NCBI RefSeq assembly: GCF_000383915.1
Contig: NZ_KB912942.1
Span: 7,618,155 to 7,682,154 of the forward strand
DNA length: 64,000 nt
Direction of reading: 5' to 3'
Origin: Amycolatopsis benzoatilytica AK 16/65
Lineage (GTDB): Bacteria > Actinomycetota > Actinomycetes > Mycobacteriales > Pseudonocardiaceae
In this document: positions 52,420-60,482 of the stretch, piece by piece
Layout of the letters: the number at the start of each line of letters is the position of its first letter
Position numbering within the stretch: position 1 is the stretch's first letter
Made by a program: the position numbers and the translations under genes
The notes under the pieces: model-generated
The model's database searches: none
Seen by the model: only the letters and a program-made list of their open reading frames with translations
What the model was told of the DNA's origin: nothing

Positions 52420-54588
52420 GTGCCCGGCACCGGTCCGGGCGGGTCGGGAGAAACGTCCACGATCTACCGGGCCCGCCGAGTGCTGGCCATCAAACCGTTC
52501 CGCCGGCTCTGGGGCGTCACGTACCTGTGCAGCGTCGCGGACTGGCTCAACCTGCTGAACCTGACCAGCCTGAGCACCAAGCTGCTGGACAACTACTCCG
52601 CGCAGAACTACGCGTTCGTCGGCGTCGTCGTCACCGCGCTGCTGCCCGGGCTGCTGTTCGCGCCGATCGGCGGCCTGCTCGCGGACCGGTTCGACCGGCG
52701 CAAGATCATGGTCATCTGCGACCTGCTGCGCTGCGGTTTCCTGCTCTCGATCGCCATCGTCGGCGCTCCGTGGTGGCTCTTCGTCGCGAACTTCCTGGTC
52801 GGCAGCTGTTCGATCATGTGGATCCCGTCCAAGGACGCGGCGGTGCCGAACCTGCTGCGCCGCCCGGACCAGGTCGAGACCGCCAACCAGCTCGGCATGG
52901 TGATGACCTACGGCCTCGCCGTCATCACCGCGGCCGGCGCGAACGCGCTGATCCTCGGCGCGAACTCCACGTTCCACCTGTTCCAGGGCCCCGGCGTCGA
53001 CCTGTACATCGCCAAGGTCGTCGTGGTCATCACCGGCCTGCTGTACCTGACCAGCGGCATCCTCGTCGCCACCCGGATTCCCGAGCTGTCCCTGCGCGAC
53101 GTCCACTCGACCTCGCAGCAGAAGGTCAAGCGAGCCGACGAGGAGAAGTTCGGCTTCGGCGCGATGATGCGCGACGGGCTCAAGTTCGTCCGCAGCACCC
53201 CGCTCGTGCGTGGCCTGCTGATCGGCGCGTTCGGCGCGTTCGCGGCCGGCGGCGCGGTCATCGGCGCGGCCAAGCCGTACTCGTCGTCGCTGATGGGTGG
53301 CGATGCCGCGTTCAACCTGCTGATGCTGGCCGTCTTCATCGGTCTGGCCGCGGGCATGGCGCTGGCTCCGAAGCTCGCCCACCGGCTCCCGCACGACCGG
53401 CTGTTCGGCATCTCGATCGTGCTGGCCGGGATCGCGCTGGTGGTCGTCGCGCTGTCGCCGCACCTGTCGGTCTCAGTCGCCGCGGTCGCCTTCGTCGGCA
53501 TCTGCGCGGGCACCGCGTTCCTGACCGGTGTCACGATCATCGGCTCCCGGGTCGAGGACGCGATCCGCGGCCGGATCAACGCGATCTACCAGGCGATGCT
53601 CAAGATCGTCCTGTTCGGAGCGACGGTCATCACGCCGGTGCTGATCGGCCTGGTCCGGCAACGCGACGTCACCGTCTTCGGCAGCGAGATCCGGGTCGAC
53701 GGAACCCGCCCGGTCATCCTCGGCGGAGCGGTGCTCGCCATCCTGCTCGGCATCGTCGCCTACCGGCAGATGGACGAGCGGCGCACCGAAAAGATCTTCA
53801 GCGACCTGCGCAACGCGCTGCGTCGCAACCCGCGCCGGGTCAACGGCTTCCTGATCGCCGTCGAGGGCACCACTTCGGTCAACACCGCCGAGCAGGCGGC
53901 CCGGCTCGCGCACTGGCTCGACACCGGGGTCCGCCCGGTCGTGCTCAGCGCGGACCCGGCGCTCGGCGAACAGCGCTTCCGCACGCTCGTGTCGGACGCC
54001 GCCCTCACCGGGGTGCGCGCGCAGGCGCTGGTGGCCGCCGCGGTTCGGGCCGAGCTGGTGGAACGCCAGATTCAGCCGGCGCTCGACGCCGGCTCGGTGA
54101 TCGTCATGGAACGCTTCGTCGACTCCCCGCTCGCCTCGCTGTCCGCGGCCGGCGAGCTGGACCGCGGCGAGCTGGAAGGGCTGGTCGACTGGGCCACCGG
54201 CCGGCTCCGCCCGGACCTCACCGTCCTGCTCGACGCGGCGCATCCAGAGCCGCCCAAGGGCGCGCGGGCACCGCTGCCGGATCACCTGTGGGTGCAGAAG
54301 CTGCTCGGCGAGATGGCCGAAGCCGACCCGGACCGGTATGTGGTGGTCGATGCCGAAGGCTCCGACGACGACGTGGCGCTGCGCGTCCGCGCCGCGGTCG
54401 AGTCGGTGCTGGTCGGCAGGCTGACCGGGCTGGCTCCGGCGGAAGCGGGCGAGACCGTCGCCGTCGAGCAGCCGGCCGAAGAGGCGGCGGCGGACGTGGT
54501 CGAAGCGGAAGCCGCCGAAGCCGAGCTGAAGCCGACAGTCGTCGAGGCCGAGGCGCTGCCGGCAGTGTCCAAAATGGAGGATCGGTGA
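52420..54588 (+). CDS. MFS transporter fused to a degenerate thymidylate kinase-like domain
   Basis: A 722-residue two-domain protein. Residues about 25-430 form an MFS with GLLADRFDRRKIMVICDLLRCG, FLVGSCSIMWIPSKDAAVPNLL and a late half from LVRGLLIGAFGAFAAGG. Residues about 465-690 follow thymidylate kinase: FLIAVEGTTSVNTAEQAARLA at the P-loop position, VIVMERFVDSPLA at the DRYxxS position, and LTVLLDA. The P-loop lacks GxGKS/T, so it likely cannot bind ATP normally. This MFS-TMK fusion is known in actinobacteria. The GTG at 52420 is a fair start. It overlaps holB by GTGA. Confidence 0.85.
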   Translation: MPGTGPGGSGETSTIYRARRVLAIKPFRRLWGVTYLCSVADWLNLLNLTSLSTKLLDNYSAQNYAFVGVVVTALLPGLLFAPIGGLLADRFDRRKIMVICDLLRCGFLLSIAIVGAPWWLFVANFLVGSCSIMWIPSKDAAVPNLLRRPDQVETANQLGMVMTYGLAVITAAGANALILGANSTFHLFQGPGVDLYIAKVVVVITGLLYLTSGILVATRIPELSLRDVHSTSQQKVKRADEEKFGFGAMMRDGLKFVRSTPLVRGLLIGAFGAFAAGGAVIGAAKPYSSSLMGGDAAFNLLMLAVFIGLAAGMALAPKLAHRLPHDRLFGISIVLAGIALVVVALSPHLSVSVAAVAFVGICAGTAFLTGVTIIGSRVEDAIRGRINAIYQAMLKIVLFGATVITPVLIGLVRQRDVTVFGSEIRVDGTRPVILGGAVLAILLGIVAYRQMDERRTEKIFSDLRNALRRNPRRVNGFLIAVEGTTSVNTAEQAARLAHWLDTGVRPVVLSADPALGEQRFRTLVSDAALTGVRAQALVAAAVRAELVERQIQPALDAGSVIVMERFVDSPLASLSAAGELDRGELEGLVDWATGRLRPDLTVLLDAAHPEPPKGARAPLPDHLWVQKLLGEMAEADPDRYVVVDAEGSDDDVALRVRAAVESVLVGRLTGLAPAEAGETVAVEQPAEEAAADVVEAEAAEAELKPTVVEAEALPAVSKMEDR

Positions 54589-55784
54589 CCGCTCCCATCG
54601 GCGTCTGGACCGGGTTGGTCGGTCAGGAGCCGGCGGTGGAAACCTTGTCCACGGCAGCCGCCGCGGCAGCGAAGATCGTCGCGGGCGAAGCGGTCGCGCC
54701 GGCCGCGATGACGCACGCCTGGCTGCTCACCGGGCCGCCGGGGTCCGGCCGTTCGGTCGCGGCGCGCACGTTCGCGGCGGCTCTGCAGTGCAGCACTGGC
54801 ACCGGATGCGGTGCCTGCCCCGGTTGCCGGACGACGATGGCCGGCACGCATGCCGACGTGCGCCTGGTCGTCCCGGAAGGGCTGTCCATTTCGGTCGCCG
54901 AGATGCGCGCGCTGGTCCAGGCGGCGGCCCGTCGGCCGACCACCGGCGAGTGGCAGGTCGTGATCATCGAGGACGCCGACCGGCTCACCGAAGGCGCGTC
55001 GAACGCGCTGCTCAAGGCGGTGGAGGAGCCACCGGAGCGCACCGTGTTCCTGTTGTGCGCGCCGTCGGATCACCCGGACGACGTGTCGGTCACCATCCGG
55101 TCGCGCTGTCGGCTGGTGCCGCTGCGGACGCCACCCGCGGAAGCTATCGCGCAGGTCCTGATAACCCGTGACGGCATCGACCCGGAACGCGCCGCCTGGG
55201 CGGCGGCAGTGTGCAACGGCCACGTCGGCCGCGCGCACCGGCTCGCCACCGACGAAGCTGCTCGTCAGCGGCGCGCCACTGTGCTGCGGATTCCGTTGGG
55301 GCTGCGTCGGCCAAGCGACATCTTCACCAGCGCGGACCAGCTCATCAGTGCCGCGGAAGCGGACGCCGGCGAGGAGAGCAAGGTCCGCGACGAGCAGGAA
55401 CGCTCCGAGCTCCGTACCGCGATGGGCGGCGACGGCGTCGGCAAGGGCGTCGCCGGTGCCAAGCGTGCCGCGGAGGCGGCGGTGAAGCAGCTGGAGAAGC
55501 GGCAGAAGTCCCGTGCGACCCGGACCCAGCGCGACACGCTCGACATCGCGCTGGTCGATTTGGCGGGCTTCTACCGCGACGTCCTCGTCACCACCACGCG
55601 CTCCGGGGCCACGCTGACGCACCCGGACCACGCTGAGCAGGTCAACGCGGCCGCGGCGGCGTGGTCGCCGGAATCGACGCTGCGGCGGCTGGAAGCGGTG
55701 CTGGAGTGCCGGGAGGCGATCGGTTTGAACGTGAAGCCCCGGATCGCGGTGGAAGCCATGGTGACCACGCTCCGCCAGGGCTGA
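54585..55784 (+). CDS. holB: DNA polymerase III delta' subunit
   Basis: A 399-residue clamp-loader subunit. The P-loop position is LLTGPPGSGRSVAART, with Arg for Lys as in non-ATPase delta'. The four-cysteine zinc site is CSTGTGCGACPGC. VVIIEDADRLTEGASNALLKAVEEPPERTVFLL and the SRC motif (TIRSRCRLVPL) follow. The last 150 residues have a charged linker (EADAGEESKVRDEQERSELRTAMGGDG) of unusual length. It corresponds to Rv3644c. The GTG at 54585 overlaps the upstream stop, with GGAGG 6 bases before. Confidence 0.95.
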   Translation: MTAPIGVWTGLVGQEPAVETLSTAAAAAAKIVAGEAVAPAAMTHAWLLTGPPGSGRSVAARTFAAALQCSTGTGCGACPGCRTTMAGTHADVRLVVPEGLSISVAEMRALVQAAARRPTTGEWQVVIIEDADRLTEGASNALLKAVEEPPERTVFLLCAPSDHPDDVSVTIRSRCRLVPLRTPPAEAIAQVLITRDGIDPERAAWAAAVCNGHVGRAHRLATDEAARQRRATVLRIPLGLRRPSDIFTSADQLISAAEADAGEESKVRDEQERSELRTAMGGDGVGKGVAGAKRAAEAAVKQLEKRQKSRATRTQRDTLDIALVDLAGFYRDVLVTTTRSGATLTHPDHAEQVNAAAAAWSPESTLRRLEAVLECREAIGLNVKPRIAVEAMVTTLRQG

Positions 55785-55788
55785 ACCC

Positions 55789-55839
55789 CTGATACGAAAA
55801 CGGCCCCCTCGCTGAGCGAGGGGGCCGTTTTCGTATCAG
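55789..55839. terminator. Perfect bidirectional terminator after holB
   Basis: A perfect 24-base-pair stem (55789-55812 with 55816-55839) with loop TGA and core GGCCCCCTCGC. The AAAA and TTTT tracts lie within the stem, serving both strands. The stop codon of the convergent gene (55836-55838) lies inside the stem. Confidence 0.9.
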
Positions 55840-57503
55840 TTCCGCGGATGCGGCGACGGCTTGAACGGTGCCGGGTTGATCAGCGCCGGACGACGCCGCC
55901 GGTTCGGGAACGCGGCGACCATGACCACGCCGAGCAGCAACATTGCCGTGCCGGCCCAGAACAGCGGGACGGTGTTGTACGCGCCGTTGGTGTAAGCCAA
56001 GTGCTTGACCGGGCCTGGCGGCGTGGCACCGCCCTTGCCCGGCGGCGTGGTCGCGGCAGTGCCGCACACAACGCCACCGGTCGGCGCGTAGGCACGGGCG
56101 ACCTGCTCGCCCAGCGACAGCTGCGCCAGCGATGACGGCAGGTTGTCGCCGGCCTGCTGCGGCAGCAGTTGCTTCAGCTTCTGCGTCGGCAGGACCTGCA
56201 AGTCGAGCAGCCGCGCGGCCGCGCCCAGCTGGTAGCCCTTGAACGGCGTGGTCGCCTCGGACTGCTTCGTGTCGAGGTTCGCGATGCTCAGCCGCAGCAC
56301 GCCGAGGTCGAGCACCTTCCCGGTGGTGTCGCCGAGCTGCTGCAGACCCTTCTGCGCGGTCGCCACGAGGCCGCCGACCACCGGCACGTTGTCGAGCGCG
56401 CCGAACTGGTCGCTCAGCGGAGCGAGCGGCAGGCCGATCGGGATGTCCTTGGTCGGGTGCGCCGCGTCGAGCGTGTACAGCGTCTTGCCGTCGGCCGCGA
56501 TGGTGATCACCGGGGCCTGGTAGTCGACCTTGGACGTCTTCGCGTCGCCGGTGGAGGTGACGGTGAGCGTCGGCTGGCTGGCCACCTTCAGGTTCAGCTC
56601 GAGCGGGGTGCCCTTGAGGATGTTGATGTCGGCGGCCTGCAGCGTGGACACCGACTGCACGGCCTTGTTCTTCGAGCCCGGGATGTCGACCAGCTTCACC
56701 TGCGAGCGCGAGGAGAGCGTGTTCGGCAGGCTGAGCAGGGACCCGGTGCCGGTGGCGGGCGTCTGACCGCTGCCGGGCAGCAGGCCGCCGAGTGCCTGCA
56801 AGCCGCTCTTCGGGTCGAAGCCCTGCGCGAGCTGCGTGCCTTGGGGCAGGTTCAGCCCGCCGCCGCCGATCAGCGGCACCTGCGGCAGCGTCGGGATGAC
56901 GTTGAGCAGGGACAGGCTGGCGACGGACGTGCTGGCGTCGGCGATGGTGTCCACGCACGGGCCGAGCGAATCGCTCCACCGGGCGTGCGCGGTGCCGTTG
57001 AGCAGCCCGACGTTCAGCAGCGGGTTGGGCGGCGCGTTCAGGCCCCCGCTGATCTCCTTCGGGTTGTCCGGCAGCGCGGTCTGGACGAGGCTGCCCGGCG
57101 TCTGCGGGGCCTGGCCGCCGACCGACAGCCCGAACGGCGACGACTGCGCGATCGACTTCTCGTAGGACAGGTACGCCTCCGAGTTCGCCTGCGCGCTGGA
57201 CAGGCCCATGCCGGCTTCGAGCGCCGACTGTTTGGGCAGCGTCTGGCCGAATCCGGGAAGGATGGTGCTCGTGGCGACCGAGTTGGGCAGCAGCCGCAGG
57301 ACACCCAGCGCGGTGCCCGCGTCGCCCACCGCGTGCCCGAGCGGCTGCGGCCCGATGGGCGCGGACATGGGCGGCTGCGACGGGTTCACCGGCTGCGGGA
57401 GCGGTGTCGTCGGAATCTCTTGCGCACCGGCCGGCGCGGCCAGGAGCAGCAGCAACGCGGCAGTGGCGGGTACCGCCAGCGCACGGGGCAGTCTTGCCTG
57501 CAT
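55836..57503 (-). CDS. Large secreted protein with C-terminal membrane anchor, unknown function
   Basis: A 555-residue protein with a signal peptide (ALAVPATAALLLLLAAPAGA) and one C-terminal helix with a basic tail (VPLFWAGTAMLLLGVVMVAAFPNRRRR). It is therefore anchored at the cell surface, with the body outside. The extracellular part is Gly/Leu/Pro-rich, without catalytic motifs. It includes GGGGLNLPQGTQL, GGLVATAQKGLQQLGDTTGK and beta-strand-rich segments, with cysteines only near 185 and near 480. ATG at 57503 with GGAGG 10 bases upstream. It may be a cell-wall structural protein. Confidence 0.72.
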   Translation of the reverse strand: MQARLPRALAVPATAALLLLLAAPAGAQEIPTTPLPQPVNPSQPPMSAPIGPQPLGHAVGDAGTALGVLRLLPNSVATSTILPGFGQTLPKQSALEAGMGLSSAQANSEAYLSYEKSIAQSSPFGLSVGGQAPQTPGSLVQTALPDNPKEISGGLNAPPNPLLNVGLLNGTAHARWSDSLGPCVDTIADASTSVASLSLLNVIPTLPQVPLIGGGGLNLPQGTQLAQGFDPKSGLQALGGLLPGSGQTPATGTGSLLSLPNTLSSRSQVKLVDIPGSKNKAVQSVSTLQAADINILKGTPLELNLKVASQPTLTVTSTGDAKTSKVDYQAPVITIAADGKTLYTLDAAHPTKDIPIGLPLAPLSDQFGALDNVPVVGGLVATAQKGLQQLGDTTGKVLDLGVLRLSIANLDTKQSEATTPFKGYQLGAAARLLDLQVLPTQKLKQLLPQQAGDNLPSSLAQLSLGEQVARAYAPTGGVVCGTAATTPPGKGGATPPGPVKHLAYTNGAYNTVPLFWAGTAMLLLGVVMVAAFPNRRRRPALINPAPFKPSPHPRN

Positions 57504-57629
57504 GTGCCGGGTCCTCCAGGTGATCGCCGGATCGGGGGCTGAGACCGAAGTCATAGGAGCCTAACGACGCGGCCCCCGCAAGGTGACGCACCGGCCTCCG
57601 CTACACTGATGGCCGTCGCCAAGCGACAT

Positions 57630-57703
57630 GCCGCCTTAGCTCAGTCGGCCAGAGCGATTCACTCGTAATGAATAGGTCGGGGGTTCGATTCCCCCAGGCG
57701 GCT
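57630..57703 (+). tRNA. tRNA-Thr (anticodon CGT)
   Basis: A full cloverleaf: acceptor GCCGCCT/AGGCGGC, D stem GCTC/GAGC, anticodon stem ATTCA/TGAAT around loop CTCGTAA (anticodon CGT, reads ACG), and T stem GGGGG/CCCCC with TTCGATT. CCA is not encoded. An integrase gene lies just beyond its 3' end, so it is the attachment site of the element. holB next to tRNA-Thr is also seen in mycobacteria. Confidence 0.95.
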
Positions 57704-57708
57704 CGCAG

Positions 57709-57746
57709 GTCAGGCCCCATCCGAAGATCTTCGGATGGGGCCTGAC
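57709..57746. terminator. Terminator/palindrome between tRNA-Thr and int
   Basis: GTCAGGCCCCATCCGAAGA (57709-57727) is followed directly by its exact reverse complement (57728-57746). It ends transcription from the tRNA and from int, which converges on it. Confidence 0.8.
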
Positions 57747-57773
57747 TCGTCTGGTGGGTGACTAAGTGGGTGA

Positions 57774-58979
57774 CTAAGACGCCTGGTCGGTGGGTGGCGA
57801 AAGCTCCGCAGGTTCACCCGTCGCGGGGAAAAGCTGGTCCATCGCGATCGCGCCCGACTCGACCACCGGGCGGATCTGCTTCCGGTAGACCAGCTCCGTC
57901 ACGGCCGTGCTGCTGTGCCCGACCAGCCGCGAGATCTCCTCGATCGGCATACCGCCGTCCGAGAGGATCGAGACGAAGCTGTGGCGCAGCTCCCGCGGCG
58001 TCCACTGCATCGGGTTGAGCCCGGCCGCCTTGACTACGCGGCGGAAGTCCCGCCGGACGTTGTTGACGTCCCGCTCCGTGCCGACGTTGGTGGCGAACAC
58101 GAGCCCCTGTTCGCGCCAGTCGTCGCCCGCTACCGCCTTCACCGCCTTCTGGGCCACCCTGTGGTCCTTCAGCGCCCTCACGGCCCGCTCAGGCAGCGCC
58201 AGCGTGCGCCGGGACTTCCGGGTCTTCGTCTCGCCCTTGGCGCGGACCGAACGCCACACCTTGATGTTCGGCGGGATCGCCGGCGTCGCGTTCGGCTTGC
58301 CCACCAGGTCCACGTGATCCCACGTGAGCGGGCGCATTTCCTCGGTTCGCGCGCCAGTCAGCAGCGACACTACGATGTAGGCCCGCATCGGAGACTCCTC
58401 CGCCGCCGTGAGCACCGCTTCCGCCTGCTTGAGCGTGAGCGCCTTCGACGGACGCCCGGCCCCCTTTCCCGCCGGTAGCTCATCGCACAGCAACACCACG
58501 TTGTGCTTGACGCGCTTGCCAACCTGCGCGCGGTTGATCGCTCGCCGGAGAATCGACCGGAGATTCCGCACGGTCGACGTCACCAGCACTTCCGCCTTTT
58601 CCGCGAGCCAGTCTTCTACGTCGTCGACTTCGAGCTTCACCAGCGGACGCGCGCCCAGCGACGGCACGATGTGGTTGTTGACCAGCGAGCGGACTGCCTT
58701 GACCGTGTTCGGGTCTCGCTGGCCCTGCGCGTAGCGCTTCAACCAGTCGTCAAGCGCCTGCGCGACCGTGTACCCAGCCGACGCGTTTACGGCACCCTTC
58801 TCGATGTCGTCGAGCAGTTCCTTCAGCTTGGCTTTGGCTTCCGTCTTCGTCTTGCCGCGCGCTTTCCGCACGATGCGCTTGCCGTCCGGCCCGAACCCGA
58901 CGGTGACTTCTGCCGTCCAGCGTTGGCGCGACTCGTCCCAGTAGAGTCCGCCGTCCCCACGACTACGCCGCGTGGCCAT
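57774..58979 (-). CDS. int: Tyrosine recombinase/integrase of the element
   Basis: A 401-residue site-specific recombinase. An arm-binding N-terminus (RGDGGLYWDESRQRWTAEVTVGF) precedes the SAM-like domain (TVAQALDDWLKRY) and the catalytic domain. Catalytic residues are Arg in LLTGARTEEM, RxxR-H in TPRELRHSF (the first His of HxxR is Arg, usual in this branch), His in LVGHSSTAV, and Tyr in ELVYRKQI. It integrates the element at the tRNA-Thr 3' end. ATG at 58979; the start overlaps the excisionase gene by 17 bases. Confidence 0.95.
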   Translation of the reverse strand: MATRRSRGDGGLYWDESRQRWTAEVTVGFGPDGKRIVRKARGKTKTEAKAKLKELLDDIEKGAVNASAGYTVAQALDDWLKRYAQGQRDPNTVKAVRSLVNNHIVPSLGARPLVKLEVDDVEDWLAEKAEVLVTSTVRNLRSILRRAINRAQVGKRVKHNVVLLCDELPAGKGAGRPSKALTLKQAEAVLTAAEESPMRAYIVVSLLTGARTEEMRPLTWDHVDLVGKPNATPAIPPNIKVWRSVRAKGETKTRKSRRTLALPERAVRALKDHRVAQKAVKAVAGDDWREQGLVFATNVGTERDVNNVRRDFRRVVKAAGLNPMQWTPRELRHSFVSILSDGGMPIEEISRLVGHSSTAVTELVYRKQIRPVVESGAIAMDQLFPATGEPAELSPPTDQAS

Positions 58980-59196
58980 AGCCGGTCACCTCCGCTTCGC
59001 TGATGAGAAGATCCACGTACTGCTGAATGGCTTTCGCTGGAATGAGCCGTGCCCGGCCCTGCTTCACGGACCCGAGGCGACCGGCGCGCAATTGCTCGTA
59101 GATCACCGAACGGCTCATGGAAAGCAGGCGCTTGGCCTCTTCGACCGTGTACAGGTGCCGCGCAGGAACCGCGGCCGGCGTGATGGCGGTGTCCAT
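58963..59196 (-). CDS. xis: Excisionase/MerR-type HTH protein
   Basis: A 77-residue protein with a winged HTH of the excisionase family: LYTVEEAKRLLSMSRSVIYEQLRAGRLGSVKQGRARLIPAKAIQQYVD. It overlaps int, as usual for xis-int pairs, and would direct excision. The ATG at 59196 has GAGGGG 8 bases upstream; the reading frame remains open further back but without homology. Confidence 0.88.
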   Translation of the reverse strand: MDTAITPAAVPARHLYTVEEAKRLLSMSRSVIYEQLRAGRLGSVKQGRARLIPAKAIQQYVDLLISEAEVTGYGHAA

Positions 59197-59262
59197 CGGG
59201 TGTGTCCCCTCGGGTCGTGCTGCAGGTCGGTGGAGGCGATGAACACGGGTGCTCCTCTCGGT

Positions 59263-59465
59263 AGGTGTCACTCGGGGTGTCACTCCGGTTTGGCCTGGTC
59301 AGACGGGGTGGAGTGACGGAGTGACAGGTGTGACAGTGGTGGGGTGGTCACGGGTGTCGCTCCCGCGCCGGGGGTGTGACAGCTGCGGAGGTGTCCCTCC
59401 CCGCTGTCACACCTGTTTGCGCTGGTCAGGTGCTGTCGGGGGACAGCGGGGACAGGTGTGACACC
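59263..59465. repeat. Iteron-like cluster of TGTGACA/TGTCACA repeats
   Basis: In 200 bases between xis and the AAA ATPase gene, ACAGGTGTGACA or near copies occur at 59324, 59371, 59403 (inverted) and 59451. GTGTCAC occurs at 59265 and 59278, and GAGTGAC at 59311 and 59319. The copies at 59403 and 59451 are inverted to each other and could form a long hairpin around the ATPase stop codon. It is a candidate origin or Rep-binding site. Confidence 0.6.
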
Positions 59466-60457
59466 CCGGCGGTGTCCCCGTGGTCCCTGTCGCCGGGCGC
59501 GCTGTAGGTGCCACCGGGCGTCTTGTGCAGCTGTCCCGCGTCGGCCATGCGGGAGCAGGTCTTGCGGATGTTGTCCGGGCTGGCGTCGAGGGCTTCGGCG
59601 ATCCGGGCGGGCTTGAGCGGGCCGTGTTCGCGCAGCACGCGCAGGATGTCCGCGCGGGTGTCGGCGACCAGGTGGTCGGCGGCGGGGCCGTCGAGCTTGG
59701 TCCAGGCGCCGGCGTGGGAGTCGAAGGTCATGGCGTAGTCGGTTTCTTCGACGTCGCGGCCGGTCACATGCAGCACGCCATCGGCTTGCCCGCGGGCGCG
59801 TTCGAGCACGAGGGTGGCGTCCATGGCGCCGGTGAGCCCGGCGGTTCCGGACACCAGGTTCTGCCAGTCGTCAGCGTCCTGTTTGCGGACGTGGTGAATG
59901 AGCAGAAACGGCACGCCGTAGTGGTCGGCGATCTCCTTGAACCGGGTGCCCGCGGCGTAGTCGGAGGCGTAGGCGGACGCGCCGGGCAGCACCGGGCCGC
60001 GCATTTTCTGCAGCGTGTCGATGATGACCAGCCGCGCCGTCGGGTTCTCCTCCAGCCATTCCCGGAGCACCTCGTCCCCACCGGCGTTCATGGTGGGGCA
60101 CGAGGTTTCCAGGGTCAGCAGCGGCGACGGGCGGCCACCCGCGGCGATCTGCTGACGCCGGCGGCGCTGCAACCGGCGGCCGGTGTCCTCCAGCGCGCAG
60201 TAGAGCACCGGGCCGCGCTCCACTGCGATCGAGCCAAGCGCGGGTTCGCCGTTCGCGATGGACGCGGCGAGCCCGAGGGACATCCATGACTTCCCCAGCT
60301 TCGGCGCACCGGCCAGCAGGTTGACCCCTTCGGCGAGCAGGCCGGGGACGGCCCACTTGACCGGTGGGAACTCCTCTCGCATCAGCTCCGCATCGGTCCA
60401 CCGGGTGCGGCGGGCGGGCGGTGTCGGGACGGCGGCCAGCGGCCGGGGCGTGGTCAT
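59426..60457 (-). CDS. RepA-like AAA ATPase/helicase
   Basis: A 343-residue RecA-fold ATPase of the RepA/AAA_25 type. The Walker A is LLAGAPKLGKSWMSLGLA, the Walker B is ARLVIIDTLQKM, and the segment LIHHVRKQ carries a sensor-like His pair. The C-terminal part (LREHGPLKPARIAEALDASPDNIRKTCSRMADAGQLH) is a winged-helix. It probably unwinds the element's origin. It belongs to the element's replication operon, 25 bases after the methyltransferase gene. The ATG at 60457 has GGAGG 10 bases upstream. Confidence 0.85.
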   Translation of the reverse strand: MTTPRPLAAVPTPPARRTRWTDAELMREEFPPVKWAVPGLLAEGVNLLAGAPKLGKSWMSLGLAASIANGEPALGSIAVERGPVLYCALEDTGRRLQRRRRQQIAAGGRPSPLLTLETSCPTMNAGGDEVLREWLEENPTARLVIIDTLQKMRGPVLPGASAYASDYAAGTRFKEIADHYGVPFLLIHHVRKQDADDWQNLVSGTAGLTGAMDATLVLERARGQADGVLHVTGRDVEETDYAMTFDSHAGAWTKLDGPAADHLVADTRADILRVLREHGPLKPARIAEALDASPDNIRKTCSRMADAGQLHKTPGGTYSAPGDRDHGDTAGVSHLSPLSPDST

Positions 60458-60482
60458 GGCGGGTTACCTCCGTGGTGCAGGG

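Noticed and set aside
54640..54660. A DnaA box in holB (TTGTCCACG)
   Set aside because: It has one mismatch, is single and lies inside a gene; expected by chance.
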